Positions 1-6,525 are shown, counted from the first letter of the stretch. The stretch is DNA of 8,155 nt from Planctomycetota bacterium (GCA_003644325.1 QNCA01000047.1:1-8155), one strand, 5' to 3'. The notes: generated by a model from the sequence alone, not told the origin. Translations and numbers: made by a program.

Positions 1-156
1 GACCTTGCGCCTGCCGCGTTTCCTGTTGCAGGGTATCACGACCGTTCCCCGGGCGACCCGTTGGCGTATCTCTTCGGCGGATACTTCCTCGGCCTTGGAC
101 ACGGCCCGCATCTCGTCGGTTATCTTGCCCTGTCTTGCTGAATCAATCTGCGTCAT
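1..156 (-). CDS. thiC: Phosphomethylpyrimidine synthase ThiC, N-terminal 52 residues (runs off left edge)
   Basis: ThiC is the radical-SAM enzyme that converts aminoimidazole ribotide to hydroxymethylpyrimidine phosphate for thiamine synthesis in the cytoplasm. Only the N-terminus is present, starting MTQIDSARQGKITDEM and containing EEIRQRVARGTVVIPCN. This matches the conserved ThiC opening (MTQ...AR.G.IT.EM, then IR..VA.G..VIP.N). The Fe-S and substrate-binding parts lie outside the window. The ATG at 154-156 is chosen because the family begins at this point and a modest AGG (164-166) sits 7 nt upstream. The gene starts 15 nt after the stop of the upstream pseudouridine synthase gene, so it is probably transcribed from the manA promoter. 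There is no space for a TPP riboswitch directly in front of it. Identity is seen in sequence; co-transcription is inferred. Confidence 0.9.
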   Translation of the reverse strand, partial: MTQIDSARQGKITDEMRAVSKAEEVSAEEIRQRVARGTVVIPCNRKRGRRKV

Positions 157-171
157 TTTGGAACCTGCAAA

Positions 172-948
172 TTAAAGGTTAGGCCGGCTCTTTTTGTTTC
201 TCGCCGGCTGTTTTTGTGTCTGCTCCGCGTGCTTGTAGAGCCCCTGGACTTCCTGGCGGGTAAGCCGCCGGTACTCGCCCTTTCCCAGGCCGTGCAGCGT
301 CAGGAAGGCGATACGGTCGCGTCGAAGGTGTCTCGCGGGGAACCCGACCTTTGCCAGCATCCGGCGGACTATATGGTTGCGTCCTTCGCGCATCGTCATG
401 CGTACGGAGGAGGCGGTTTTGCCCCGATAGGTAACGGTGACCCTGTCCGCGCGCGCTCGGCCGTCTTCCAGGCGGAAGCCCTTCTTCAATTTTTCTACCG
501 CCTCTCTTGTTATCACTCCGCGCAGTTTAGCCGAGTAGGTCTTCTCTACGCCGTAGCGGGGATGGGTCAGTATGTTCGCCAGTTCCCCGTCGTTGGTCAG
601 CAGTATTAATCCTTCCGTGTCCTCATCCAGCCGCCCGACCGGGAAGAGCCGCCGCTTTTCATCAGGTATCAGGTTTACAACGGTCGGCCTGCCGAAGTCG
701 TCGAAGGTCGTGCTCAGCACGCCCTTCGGCTTGTTGAGCAGGTAGTACACCCTGCGCGCCGCGTGGATTGGGCGGCCGTCAACCTCGATGGCCGACTTCT
801 CGGGGTCCGCCTTGAAACCCGGCCGGGTTACGGTGACGCCGTCCACGTTTACCCTGCCCGCGGCGATTATCTCCTCGCATTTGCGCCGTGATGCCACGCC
901 GGCATCGGCCATTATCTTTTGCAGTCTTTCGAGCGCCACGGTTATCAC
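172..948 (-). CDS. rluB: RluB/RsuA-family rRNA pseudouridine synthase
   Basis: The 258-residue product is predicted to isomerise a uridine in ribosomal RNA to pseudouridine. Residues about 6-55 form an S4 RNA-binding domain (RLQKIMADAGVASRRKCEE). The catalytic domain follows, with NKPKGVLST at about 72-80 and the signature GRLDEDTEGLILLTNDG at 105-121, in which D108 is the expected catalytic aspartate. EGRNHIVRRM at 188-197 is the late conserved motif; Ile replaces the more usual Gln/Glu after EGRNH/R. The basic C-terminal tail is typical of the RluB branch, but RluE/RluF/RsuA specificity cannot be excluded. The frame stays open upstream to 1098 inside manA. The GTG at 946-948 is preferred because its GTGA overlaps the manA stop, a usual coupling arrangement, and leaves the S4 domain near the N-terminus. 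A second GTG at 937-939 is also possible. Confidence 0.9.
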   Translation of the reverse strand: MITVALERLQKIMADAGVASRRKCEEIIAAGRVNVDGVTVTRPGFKADPEKSAIEVDGRPIHAARRVYYLLNKPKGVLSTTFDDFGRPTVVNLIPDEKRRLFPVGRLDEDTEGLILLTNDGELANILTHPRYGVEKTYSAKLRGVITREAVEKLKKGFRLEDGRARADRVTVTYRGKTASSVRMTMREGRNHIVRRMLAKVGFPARHLRRDRIAFLTLHGLGKGEYRRLTRQEVQGLYKHAEQTQKQPARNKKSRPNL

Positions 949-1934
949 CCGGGAACATAGCAACGCAGCAAACGGACGCGGTCCCCGGCCGCCACGCGAT
1001 ACCTCTCCAGGGCCGCGGGAATTAACAGTGAAGCCCCCGCCTTGATTTCCTCCTCGCCTTCCGCCCAGGCTATGCTGCCCTTGCCTTCGACCACGCAAAG
1101 GACCTCAAAACGCTCACCGCCTGTCGTTCCTTCATACGAACCGTTGTAGAGGGTCAGGACGTCCAGGACGAACTTGTCACATTCCACCATCCGGCGCACG
1201 CCGGGTTCATCGGCGCATGTGAGTTTCGGCGGAGATTCCGGCGCGCCGAAGTCTATCACGTCAAGCGCCTTATCTACATGCAGCGGTCGGGGGGCGCCGT
1301 CGAACCCCACGCGATTCCAGTCATACACTCGGTAGGTAACGTCGCTGTTCTGCTGAATCTCCGCCAGGAGTATCCCCTTGCCAATGGCGTGGACCGTGCC
1401 GGCCCTTATGTGCACCACGTCGCCGGGCGCGACTTCGAAGGAATTCAGGCACTGCTCCAGTTTGCCCTCCGCGAGCAGTCGCCGGAAGTCATCCTTCGTC
1501 GTACCGGGCTTGAGGCCCTTTATCAGCCGGGAGCCGGCCTCGGCGGCGATTACGTACCATGCTTCGGTCTTGCCCGTCTCGCCGTCTTCGTGCAGCCGCG
1601 CGTACTCGTCGGGGGGGTGTACCTGGACCGACAGGACGTCATTGGCGTCGATGAACTTCAAAAGCAGCGGGAACTTCCCGCGGCGCTTCGCGGCAAGGGC
1701 CTTTCCGAGCACCTCCTGCGGATACTTTTCGCACAGCGTCCTGAGCGTCTCCACTCCGGCGAGGTCTCCGTTTGCGACAAGGCCGGTATCCTCGCCGTGG
1801 TCCGATATCTCCCAGGATTCGCCGGTCCTGCCGCCAGGCGGTATGTCTTTTCCAAACAGGCTTCTCAGCCTGTCACCGCCCCAGATGGCATCTTTGTAAA
1901 TCTCTTTGAAACGAATTGGATAAGGTTTGAACAC
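945..1934 (-). CDS. manA: Mannose-6-phosphate isomerase, class I (zinc-dependent cupin)
   Basis: The enzyme interconverts fructose-6-phosphate and mannose-6-phosphate, feeding GDP-mannose and polysaccharide synthesis or mannose use. The 329-residue product starts VFKPYPIRFKEIYKDAIWGG, the usual opening of short bacterial type I isomerases (KPYP...W GG). Expected zinc ligands are visible: Q104 and H106 in SVQVHPPDE, E124 in GKTEAWYV, and H182 in GTVHAIGKG. The conserved YRVYDWNR follows at 201-208. Length is normal for the short bacterial form. The frame stays open back to 2321, but that extension translates the repeat-rich intergenic DNA and resembles nothing in the family. The GTG at 1932-1934 has GGAG 9 nt upstream and follows a promoter, so it is chosen. 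The 3' end overlaps the pseudouridine synthase start by 4 bp. Confidence 0.93.
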   Translation of the reverse strand: MFKPYPIRFKEIYKDAIWGGDRLRSLFGKDIPPGGRTGESWEISDHGEDTGLVANGDLAGVETLRTLCEKYPQEVLGKALAAKRRGKFPLLLKFIDANDVLSVQVHPPDEYARLHEDGETGKTEAWYVIAAEAGSRLIKGLKPGTTKDDFRRLLAEGKLEQCLNSFEVAPGDVVHIRAGTVHAIGKGILLAEIQQNSDVTYRVYDWNRVGFDGAPRPLHVDKALDVIDFGAPESPPKLTCADEPGVRRMVECDKFVLDVLTLYNGSYEGTTGGERFEVLCVVEGKGSIAWAEGEEEIKAGASLLIPAALERYRVAAGDRVRLLRCYVPG

Positions 1935-1943
1935 CCGCCAGGT

Positions 1944-1947
1944 CTCC
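1944..1947 (-). promoter_or_regulatory. Ribosome binding site that fixes the manA GTG start
   Basis: GGAG on the minus strand lies 9 nt before the GTG at 1932-1934. It supports this non-ATG start over the longer open frame that extends into the repeat region. Confidence 0.65.
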
Positions 1948-1985
1948 GGGGGAAGCAGCCTCAGACGCGATTTCCGGAAACGGTA

Positions 1986-2014
1986 ATTATAACGCGAAAT
2001 GAAACGATAATCAA
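1986..2014 (-). promoter_or_regulatory. Sigma70-type promoter of the manA-rluB-thiC operon
   Basis: On the minus strand a -35 TTGATT (2009-2014) is followed after exactly 17 nt by a perfect -10 TATAAT (1986-1991). The expected start is near 1979, giving a leader of about 45 nt before the manA GTG. A perfect 10-bp palindrome, TTTCCGGAAA (1971-1980), lies at the predicted start point and could be an operator or chance. Hexamers and spacing are seen directly; activity is inferred. Confidence 0.7.
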
Positions 2015-2021
2015 CTACCTG

Positions 2022-2116
2022 AAATTTTGGGAAGCATGTAAGAATCCCGGGCGTTGCCGGCACGGTGACGGTCACCGGTGCGGCCTTTCCAGGATTCTTA
2101 CATGCTCCCAAATTTT
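2022..2116. repeat. Long imperfect inverted repeat (near-palindrome of about 95 bp)
   Basis: The left arm 2022-2047 and right arm 2092-2116 are reverse complements. They share a perfect 14-bp core, GCATGTAAGAATCC (2034-2047 against 2092-2105), extended outward past one bulged A through TTTGGGA. The central part also pairs: GGTGAC (2064-2069) and GTCACC (2071-2076) flank the centre at 2070. As RNA or extruded DNA it would form a long stem. It lies between the two divergent promoters and does not overlap either -35 box. Possible readings are a REP/MITE-like element or a complex operator; no transposase is nearby. Confidence 0.8.
2071..2112 (+). repeat. 42-bp direct repeat, copy A (right arm of the inverted repeat)
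   Basis: This 42-bp stretch begins GTCACCGGTGCGG and ends CATGCTCCCAAA. A second copy in the same orientation lies at 2185-2226. Aligned by hand without gaps, 32 of 42 positions match. The inverted left arm (about 2022-2069) is a third, opposite-facing member of the same family. Confidence 0.7.
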
Positions 2117-2136
2117 GGGGGAGCATTTGCGGTTTC

Positions 2137-2152
2137 CCCCGACAAGTCGGGG
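2137..2152. repeat. 16-bp GC-rich palindrome between the direct repeats
   Basis: CCCCGAC-AA-GTCGGGG is a perfect palindrome with 7-bp arms around a 2-nt centre. As RNA it would form a 6-bp stem with a CAAG loop. No T-run follows in either direction, so a simple intrinsic terminator is unlikely. A separate exact 10-bp palindrome, GCCGCGCGGC, lies at 2171-2180. Confidence 0.65.
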
Positions 2153-2184
2153 CCAAAGAACACATGCGCTGCCGCGCGGCGGCT

Positions 2185-2226
2185 GTCACCGACGCGGTCC
2201 TTCCATGAATCTTGCATGCCCTCCAA
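2185..2226 (+). repeat. 42-bp direct repeat, copy B
   Basis: This is the diverged second copy of the 42-bp unit at 2071-2112. It shares GTCACCG, GCGG, TTCCA and CTTGCATGC-type segments in the same order. It ends 13 bp before the -35 box of the HEAT-gene promoter, so a protein bound here could affect that promoter. Confidence 0.65.
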
Positions 2227-2239
2227 CACGTGGCGCTGT

Positions 2240-2268
2240 TTGACGATATGGCGGCCAGGTGGTATAAT
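2240..2268 (+). promoter_or_regulatory. Sigma70-type promoter of the HEAT-repeat gene
   Basis: A -35 TTGACG (2240-2245) is followed after 17 nt by a perfect -10 TATAAT (2263-2268). The predicted start is about 2275. This rules out the in-frame GTG at 2271 as a start codon and leaves a leader of about 50 nt before the ATG at 2325. The promoter diverges from the manA promoter at 1986-2014. Confidence 0.8.
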
Positions 2269-2324
2269 ATGTGCGTGAATTGCGGTTTCGAAAGGAGAGC
2301 GTTATCAAACTCGGGGGACACGCC

Positions 2325-5132
2325 ATGAAGAGATTTGCACTGCCCATCCTTCTCGTATGCACGGTTTTCCTGGTAACCTGCCCCACGCCGAGCGCTGCGA
2401 GTGATGAAAAGGGTCCCGGGGAAGATGAGGAAATCAAACTCTTGAGCCAGCAGTTGAGGTCCGGCGAGATACAGGACCGCGTGGCGGCGGCGAGAAAACT
2501 GGGAAAGATCAAGAGCGAGGCGGCGTTCACGGCGCTGGTCAGCGCCTTGACGACGCGCGAAGAGGAAGTCCGCAAGATGGTCATTACGGCGGTGGCATCT
2601 TTCGAGACCTCCAAAGCGGCGGAGGCGCTGGACGGCATCTTCGATGATTGCAATATAAACACCAAACTACATATCATCAAGCGGCTATCCGGATATGACA
2701 ACAAGGGCGAGACAAAGGTATTTCTGCGGGCCGTTAAGGACAAGAAGGACGAGTACGGCAAGGTGAAGAAAGAGGCTTTGAAGCAGTTGAACAAGCGGCG
2801 CGACCACGAGGGTGTCTTGGACGTGTTTCTCAAGATCATGGACAGCAGGGATGAGTATGAACTGAAGGGGGATATCGTGGGCGGCGTCCCCCTGGAGCCG
2901 AAAGACGACAGGGAGATGAAAATCCTGGTCAAGGGCCTGAAGGAGAAACGTCGCGCCAACGTGGCGTTCATGGCGCTGGGCCGGCTGGAGTCGATGAAAC
3001 TTGCTCCCGGGGAAAAGTTGGATCTCGCGCTGTTGACCAGCAAGTCTAAATTCTCCACCGTCCGGGGGAAACTGGTCGACGTCCTCAAGAAGATAGGCAC
3101 CGAGGACGCGGTTAAGAATTTGCTGAAGATGTTGCGCTCCGAAAAGACGACCTCCAATTCAGAGAAGATTTGCATGGCGCTGGGCGAAATAGGCGGGGAG
3201 CGGGCGGCGAAGGGTCTATCGCAGAACATCCTTCACAGGGACATGAAAATCAGGCTGGCCGCCGTACAGGCGCTGGGTAATATTCAGAACGACATATCCA
3301 GGAAGGCCCTGCGCAAAGCCCTGCGGGACGACGACGAGGACATTGTCACGGCGGCGATACAGGGTCTGGCCAGGTTCAAAACGCCCGACGTAATCAAGGA
3401 CCTCACACGGGCGGCGCCTGGTGACGCCCCGTTTCAGATTCACGCGGAAGTCATCAAGGCCCTTAAGTTGATAGACCACCCGGAATCGGTGGATGCGCTC
3501 GTAAAGATTCTCGAACGGGCGGAAAACGTGAACGTTAAGATCGAAGCCGTGAAGGCGCTGGGCGATATGAAGGCCGGGGAAGCGGTGGAACCCATAACCA
3601 GGGAGATAAAGAGATACATTGGCAGCGAGGAACGCGACGTCCGCAAGTTTCTGCGCTCCACCATTGAGACCCTTGCGAAAATCGGCGGCCCGGAGACTGA
3701 GGACGCGATGATTCTGCTGACCAGGTCCAAGATCCAGGATATACGCCAGGATGCTCTCGCAAAGATGGGGGGATTCACCGGCGAGGCGGCCGTCAAGACC
3801 CTTACCAGGGCGTGCTCCGACCCGGTTGCGGCAGTTCGCCTTTCGGCGCTCAGGTCCATAAGAAACTCTCTCCATCCCGACGCCGTGAGCGCGGTCACCA
3901 GACTGCTGAAAGACCCCGACGACAAGGTGCGCCTGCTTGCAATTGAGACACTTGGCGACTACGCCCTGCCGGAAACCGCCGCCGACCTGGCCCGGGACTA
4001 CGACGATGAGAAGTCGTACCGCGCGGCGGTCGTGGCACTGTCCGGAATAGACAGCAAGGATTCCAGGCGGTTCCTGCTCAAGGCGCTGGAGCATCCGGAC
4101 GGGGAAATCCGTCTGTGCGCCCTGGCAGGGCTGGGACTGCCGTGGGCCAGGGGAGACAGGGAAGTCGCAAAGAAACTTATCGCCTACCTTGAGGTTGAGG
4201 AGACGGCGCCATACAGACTCGCCGCCATCGCCGCACTGGGCAACACCGCTGCCGATGAGGCGATAACGAAGTTGCAGGAACTCTGTAACAGCGACACGGT
4301 GCCGGAGGCCCTGGCGGCGGTCGAGGCCCTGGGCCACACGAAGAGCGAGCGCGCAGCCGGTTTCCTCCTGAAGATTCTGAAGACGTGCCGCTATTCGATA
4401 AAGGAAAAAGTGATATACGCCCTGGGCGAAATCGGCTGCGAAGAAGCGGTCGAGCCACTTGCAAAATTGCTCAAGGAGAAGGACTCCGGAATCAAATCAA
4501 TTTCCATAGAAGCGCTGGGGAAATTCAATACGGACGAGGCGAAAAAGGCGGTGCTTGCCTGCCTGGACGACAATTCGACAACGGTGGTCGGCGCGGCGGT
4601 GCGTGTGCTTGCGAAATATCGCGGTGATGCCGAAGTGCTCCAGGCGGTACTGAAACTGATGGAGAGCGACCGCGCTCGCATCCGGGAAACCGTTGCCGAA
4701 CTCTTGCCCCTGTACGCCTCGCACGATGTCGTGCCGACCCTGCTGGCATACTACAAGGACGATTCCTCAAGGAACGTCCGGGCAAACTGCCTGAAGTCCC
4801 TGCGCCGCCTGATGAACAGGGACCTGGGCGAAGAGGCCGAGGACTGGAACAAGTGGTGGATGGCCGAGCGCGATACGCCGGTGAAAGAACTGGTGGACGA
4901 GGGCTTCCGCCAAAAAGGCTACGGGATAACCGGCAATACGGACAGGAAGACCGTTGGGGAGTACATCAGGGCGCTTGCCGATGAAAACGACTACATTCGC
5001 CACAACGCCGTAACGCGGCTCCGCGAGATAGCCGGGCGGGAATTCGGCTACGACCCCGACGCGAAGAGCAATCAAAAGGCGCTGGAGAAATGGAAACAAT
5101 GGTGGGCGAAAAACGAAGGACGCTTCAAGTAA
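2325..5132 (+). CDS. Exported HEAT-repeat (PBS-lyase-like) solenoid protein
   Basis: The 935-residue product is predicted to be exported and to act as a protein-binding scaffold; no enzymatic motif was seen. Residues 1-25 look like a signal peptide (KR, then a hydrophobic stretch, then PTPSAAS). The Cys in LVTC has Thr before it, unlike a normal lipobox. From about 38 to 830 there are many helical repeats of about 30 residues of the E-Z/HEAT type, such as AVQALGNIQND, AVKALGDMKAGEAVEPI and ALGEIGCEEAVEPLAKLL. The C-terminus carries a W-x-x-W-W segment at 841-845 and W-K-Q-W-W at 923-927, the second preceded by REFGYDPDA, a pattern I associate with planctomycete HEAT proteins. The ATG at 2325 is chosen because GGGGGA lies 6 nt upstream and the signal peptide starts there. 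The specific function is unknown. Confidence 0.9.
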   Translation: MKRFALPILLVCTVFLVTCPTPSAASDEKGPGEDEEIKLLSQQLRSGEIQDRVAAARKLGKIKSEAAFTALVSALTTREEEVRKMVITAVASFETSKAAEALDGIFDDCNINTKLHIIKRLSGYDNKGETKVFLRAVKDKKDEYGKVKKEALKQLNKRRDHEGVLDVFLKIMDSRDEYELKGDIVGGVPLEPKDDREMKILVKGLKEKRRANVAFMALGRLESMKLAPGEKLDLALLTSKSKFSTVRGKLVDVLKKIGTEDAVKNLLKMLRSEKTTSNSEKICMALGEIGGERAAKGLSQNILHRDMKIRLAAVQALGNIQNDISRKALRKALRDDDEDIVTAAIQGLARFKTPDVIKDLTRAAPGDAPFQIHAEVIKALKLIDHPESVDALVKILERAENVNVKIEAVKALGDMKAGEAVEPITREIKRYIGSEERDVRKFLRSTIETLAKIGGPETEDAMILLTRSKIQDIRQDALAKMGGFTGEAAVKTLTRACSDPVAAVRLSALRSIRNSLHPDAVSAVTRLLKDPDDKVRLLAIETLGDYALPETAADLARDYDDEKSYRAAVVALSGIDSKDSRRFLLKALEHPDGEIRLCALAGLGLPWARGDREVAKKLIAYLEVEETAPYRLAAIAALGNTAADEAITKLQELCNSDTVPEALAAVEALGHTKSERAAGFLLKILKTCRYSIKEKVIYALGEIGCEEAVEPLAKLLKEKDSGIKSISIEALGKFNTDEAKKAVLACLDDNSTTVVGAAVRVLAKYRGDAEVLQAVLKLMESDRARIRETVAELLPLYASHDVVPTLLAYYKDDSSRNVRANCLKSLRRLMNRDLGEEAEDWNKWWMAERDTPVKELVDEGFRQKGYGITGNTDRKTVGEYIRALADENDYIRHNAVTRLREIAGREFGYDPDAKSNQKALEKWKQWWAKNEGRFK

Positions 5133-5151
5133 GTCCCGCACGGAGAAAGAT

Positions 5152-5655
5152 ATGGCGGCGGAACTGGCGAAAAGGGACCTCGCCCTGAAGTACCACCTGC
5201 TCGAAGCGATGATAGGTACGGAGGTGGAACCTCCCATAGAAAGGTTCCGGGTCGGTGAAGCCCTGGATGCGCTTAAGAGGCAACTGCGCGTCAGCCCCTT
5301 CGGCAGGGCGCGCACCAGGCAGGCGCTCAGGGAAATGGCCCGGGACGGCCTGGTGGCGGCAAAAAAAGAAAAAGGCCGACTCTACTACGAGGTCACCAGA
5401 CCGGGCAGGCAGGCCTATCGCGCCTACAAGGAAGTTATGATCCTCTGGCGCTTGGAAAAGCGCTTCGGCGAAAAACTCGAACTGAAAACCATCACCAAAA
5501 TCAGCCCCCGCCGGTCCAGGCAGGACAAGTTTCACATGCCCGAGATATGCAATGTAAAGATGCCCCTGTCGTTCAGGCCCGTCAGACACCGCTTTGAAGA
5601 AGACAGGGAAATCCGCGTCTGTGAAGTCGGCATCATACGCCCCGGCCGGCCGTGA
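5152..5655 (+). CDS. Winged-helix (PadR-like) putative DNA-binding protein
   Basis: The product has 167 residues and no signal peptide, so it is probably cytoplasmic. Residues about 53-92 (RTRQALREMARDGLVAAKKEKGR, then LYYEVTRPGRQAY) read as recognition helix, turn, two-stranded wing and following helix. They resemble PadR/MarR-like regulators, where the motif is L..L...GLV......R.YY.LT..G. The remaining 60 residues are basic (ISPRRSRQDK) and I do not recognise them. The ATG at 5152 has GGAG 6 nt upstream and begins 19 nt after the HEAT stop, so the two genes are probably co-transcribed. The stop codon lies in the 3-nt loop of a small GC hairpin (GGCCG-TGA-CGGCC). A regulatory role, perhaps on its own operon, is inferred; sequence evidence is limited to the wing motif. 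Confidence 0.75.
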   Translation: MAAELAKRDLALKYHLLEAMIGTEVEPPIERFRVGEALDALKRQLRVSPFGRARTRQALREMARDGLVAAKKEKGRLYYEVTRPGRQAYRAYKEVMILWRLEKRFGEKLELKTITKISPRRSRQDKFHMPEICNVKMPLSFRPVRHRFEEDREIRVCEVGIIRPGRP

Positions 5656-5682
5656 CGGCCTGTGCAAGGGCTTTGCGCCCGG

Positions 5683-5719
5683 TACGGGCCCGTATGGGCA
5701 TGGGCGGGGTGATGTCACC
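5683..5719. repeat. Two palindromes in the gap before the OmpH-like gene
   Basis: The 96-bp gap (5656-5751) holds a perfect 12-bp palindrome, TACGGGCCCGTA (5683-5694), and GGTGA-TG-TCACC (5708-5719). Neither is followed by a T-run, so no intrinsic terminator is supported. I saw no clear -35/-10 pair here. They may be operator-like sites or simple consequences of high GC content. Confidence 0.4.
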
Positions 5720-5751
5720 GCACGAAAAACATACCGCAAAGGAGCAAGACG

Positions 5752-6369
5752 ATGAGAAAATTATTCCCCCTCGCGAGCGTGTCCCTGGCCGCGCTGTTCG
5801 GCGCGGCGCTTCTCGTTGCCGCCGTCGGCACGACCTGCGGACAGGGCGATAAGGAACCGAAGTCCGATGTTGCGGTCGTCCACATGGACGGCGTTCTGAA
5901 GAACTACGACAAGTACAAGAAGCGCGACGCGGAGATAGCCGCCCACCAGCGGGAACTGTCGGCGGAAATCAAGGAGAAAGAGAAGGAATTGGACGAGTTG
6001 ATGCGCAAGCGCGATGCCTACCCCAAGGGCGGCAAAGACTGGTGGGACTACGACAAGAAATATCAGCGGGCCGCCGCCGAACTGGACAGCCGGGCCAAAC
6101 AGGCCAGGATGGACATCGACACGCTCGACAACGAACTCTTCATGACAATCCTCAATGACATCGAGGGCGCGATAAGGGAGTACTGTCGGAAGCGTTCGAT
6201 AAAAGTGGTTCTCTGGAAGAAGGAAGTGGTCCTGGACCAGCCGACCGTCACACAGCGCGTCGAGGTCCTAAATCGAATCAATGTCCTCTACTTCGACGAG
6301 GAAATCGACATCACGCAGGAAATCACGAAAATGCTCAACGCAAAATTTGCAAAGGAAAATGGGAAATGA
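5752..6369 (+). CDS. Skp/OmpH-family periplasmic coiled-coil protein
   Basis: The 205-residue product is probably exported and may act as a holdase chaperone for outer-membrane or secreted proteins, as Skp does in proteobacteria. Residues 1-26 are a signal peptide (MRKLF, then an Ala/Leu/Val-rich core). The Cys at 29 is preceded by Thr, so a lipoprotein is doubtful. VAVVHMDGVLKNYDKYKK at 40-57 is the usual OmpH opening strand and helix. Residues about 55-135 are rich in Glu/Lys heptad-like helix (ELSAEIKEKEKELDELMRKR). The closing strand and helix are present as IKVVLWKKEVV and VLYFDEEIDITQEITKMLN. GGAG lies 7 nt before the ATG. It follows the winged-helix gene by 96 bp and could share its transcript. 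The family call is good; the client proteins are unknown. Confidence 0.88.
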   Translation: MRKLFPLASVSLAALFGAALLVAAVGTTCGQGDKEPKSDVAVVHMDGVLKNYDKYKKRDAEIAAHQRELSAEIKEKEKELDELMRKRDAYPKGGKDWWDYDKKYQRAAAELDSRAKQARMDIDTLDNELFMTILNDIEGAIREYCRKRSIKVVLWKKEVVLDQPTVTQRVEVLNRINVLYFDEEIDITQEITKMLNAKFAKENGK

Positions 6370-6496
6370 TTTAATATTCAGGCCGAAAAGGTGGCCCGCT
6401 TGTGACAAACCTTTCGAATGTCATCTCGGGGCTGTAAAAGAATCCGCCGGCATTTTTCGCGACTGTTCATAATCCATCATCAATACAGAAATTTGC

Positions 6497-6525
6497 TTGA
6501 CAGAATTGAGTGATAGGGATATAAT
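6497..6525 (+). promoter_or_regulatory. Consensus sigma70 promoter of the protease gene
   Basis: The -35 TTGACA (6497-6502) and -10 TATAAT (6520-6525) both match consensus perfectly, with a 17-nt spacer. The predicted start is about 6532, giving a leader of about 35 nt. Two GTTAGC repeats (6526-6531 and 6537-6542) lie 11 bp apart immediately after the -10. One helical turn of spacing would suit a repressor site. The promoter strongly suggests the protease is transcribed separately from the OmpH-like gene. The rest of the 6370-6496 gap shows no gene and no clear terminator. Confidence 0.85.

Noticed and set aside
157..171. TPP riboswitch before thiC
   Set aside because: The gap is only 15 nt, far too short, and no THI-box-like sequence is visible.
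949..1098. N-terminal 50-residue extension of the pseudouridine synthase
   Set aside because: It is Gly/Arg-rich translation of manA in another frame and precedes the S4 domain, which normally starts the protein.
2092..2152. Intrinsic transcription terminator
   Set aside because: The stems lack a following T-run on either strand, and the location between divergent promoters gives no transcript to end.
2022..2229. CRISPR array
   Set aside because: There are only three diverged units, one inverted, with no regular spacers and no cas genes nearby.
1278..2243. 321-codon open frame on the plus strand opposite manA
   Set aside because: It is antisense to a clear manA gene, has no recognisable motif, and its last third reads through the intergenic repeats. 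Long antisense frames are expected in GC-rich coding DNA.
2271..2324. Upstream in-frame GTG as start of the HEAT protein
   Set aside because: It lies just before the predicted transcription start and would add 18 charged residues ahead of a normal signal peptide. The ATG at 2325 has a good ribosome binding site.
2186..3229. 347-codon minus-strand frame overlapping the HEAT gene start
   Set aside because: It is serine-rich low-complexity sequence, as expected from the reverse of Lys/Glu-rich coding DNA, and it crosses the HEAT promoter and repeat copy B.
3216..4337. 373-codon open frame on the minus strand inside the HEAT gene
   Set aside because: It is an antisense shadow of the HEAT repeats with no family resemblance or ribosome binding site; the plus-strand frame has strong repeat periodicity.
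6370..6496. Terminator or small gene after the OmpH-like gene
   Set aside because: Only a weak GGCC-8-GGCC pairing is seen with no T-run, and no open frame there has a ribosome binding site.
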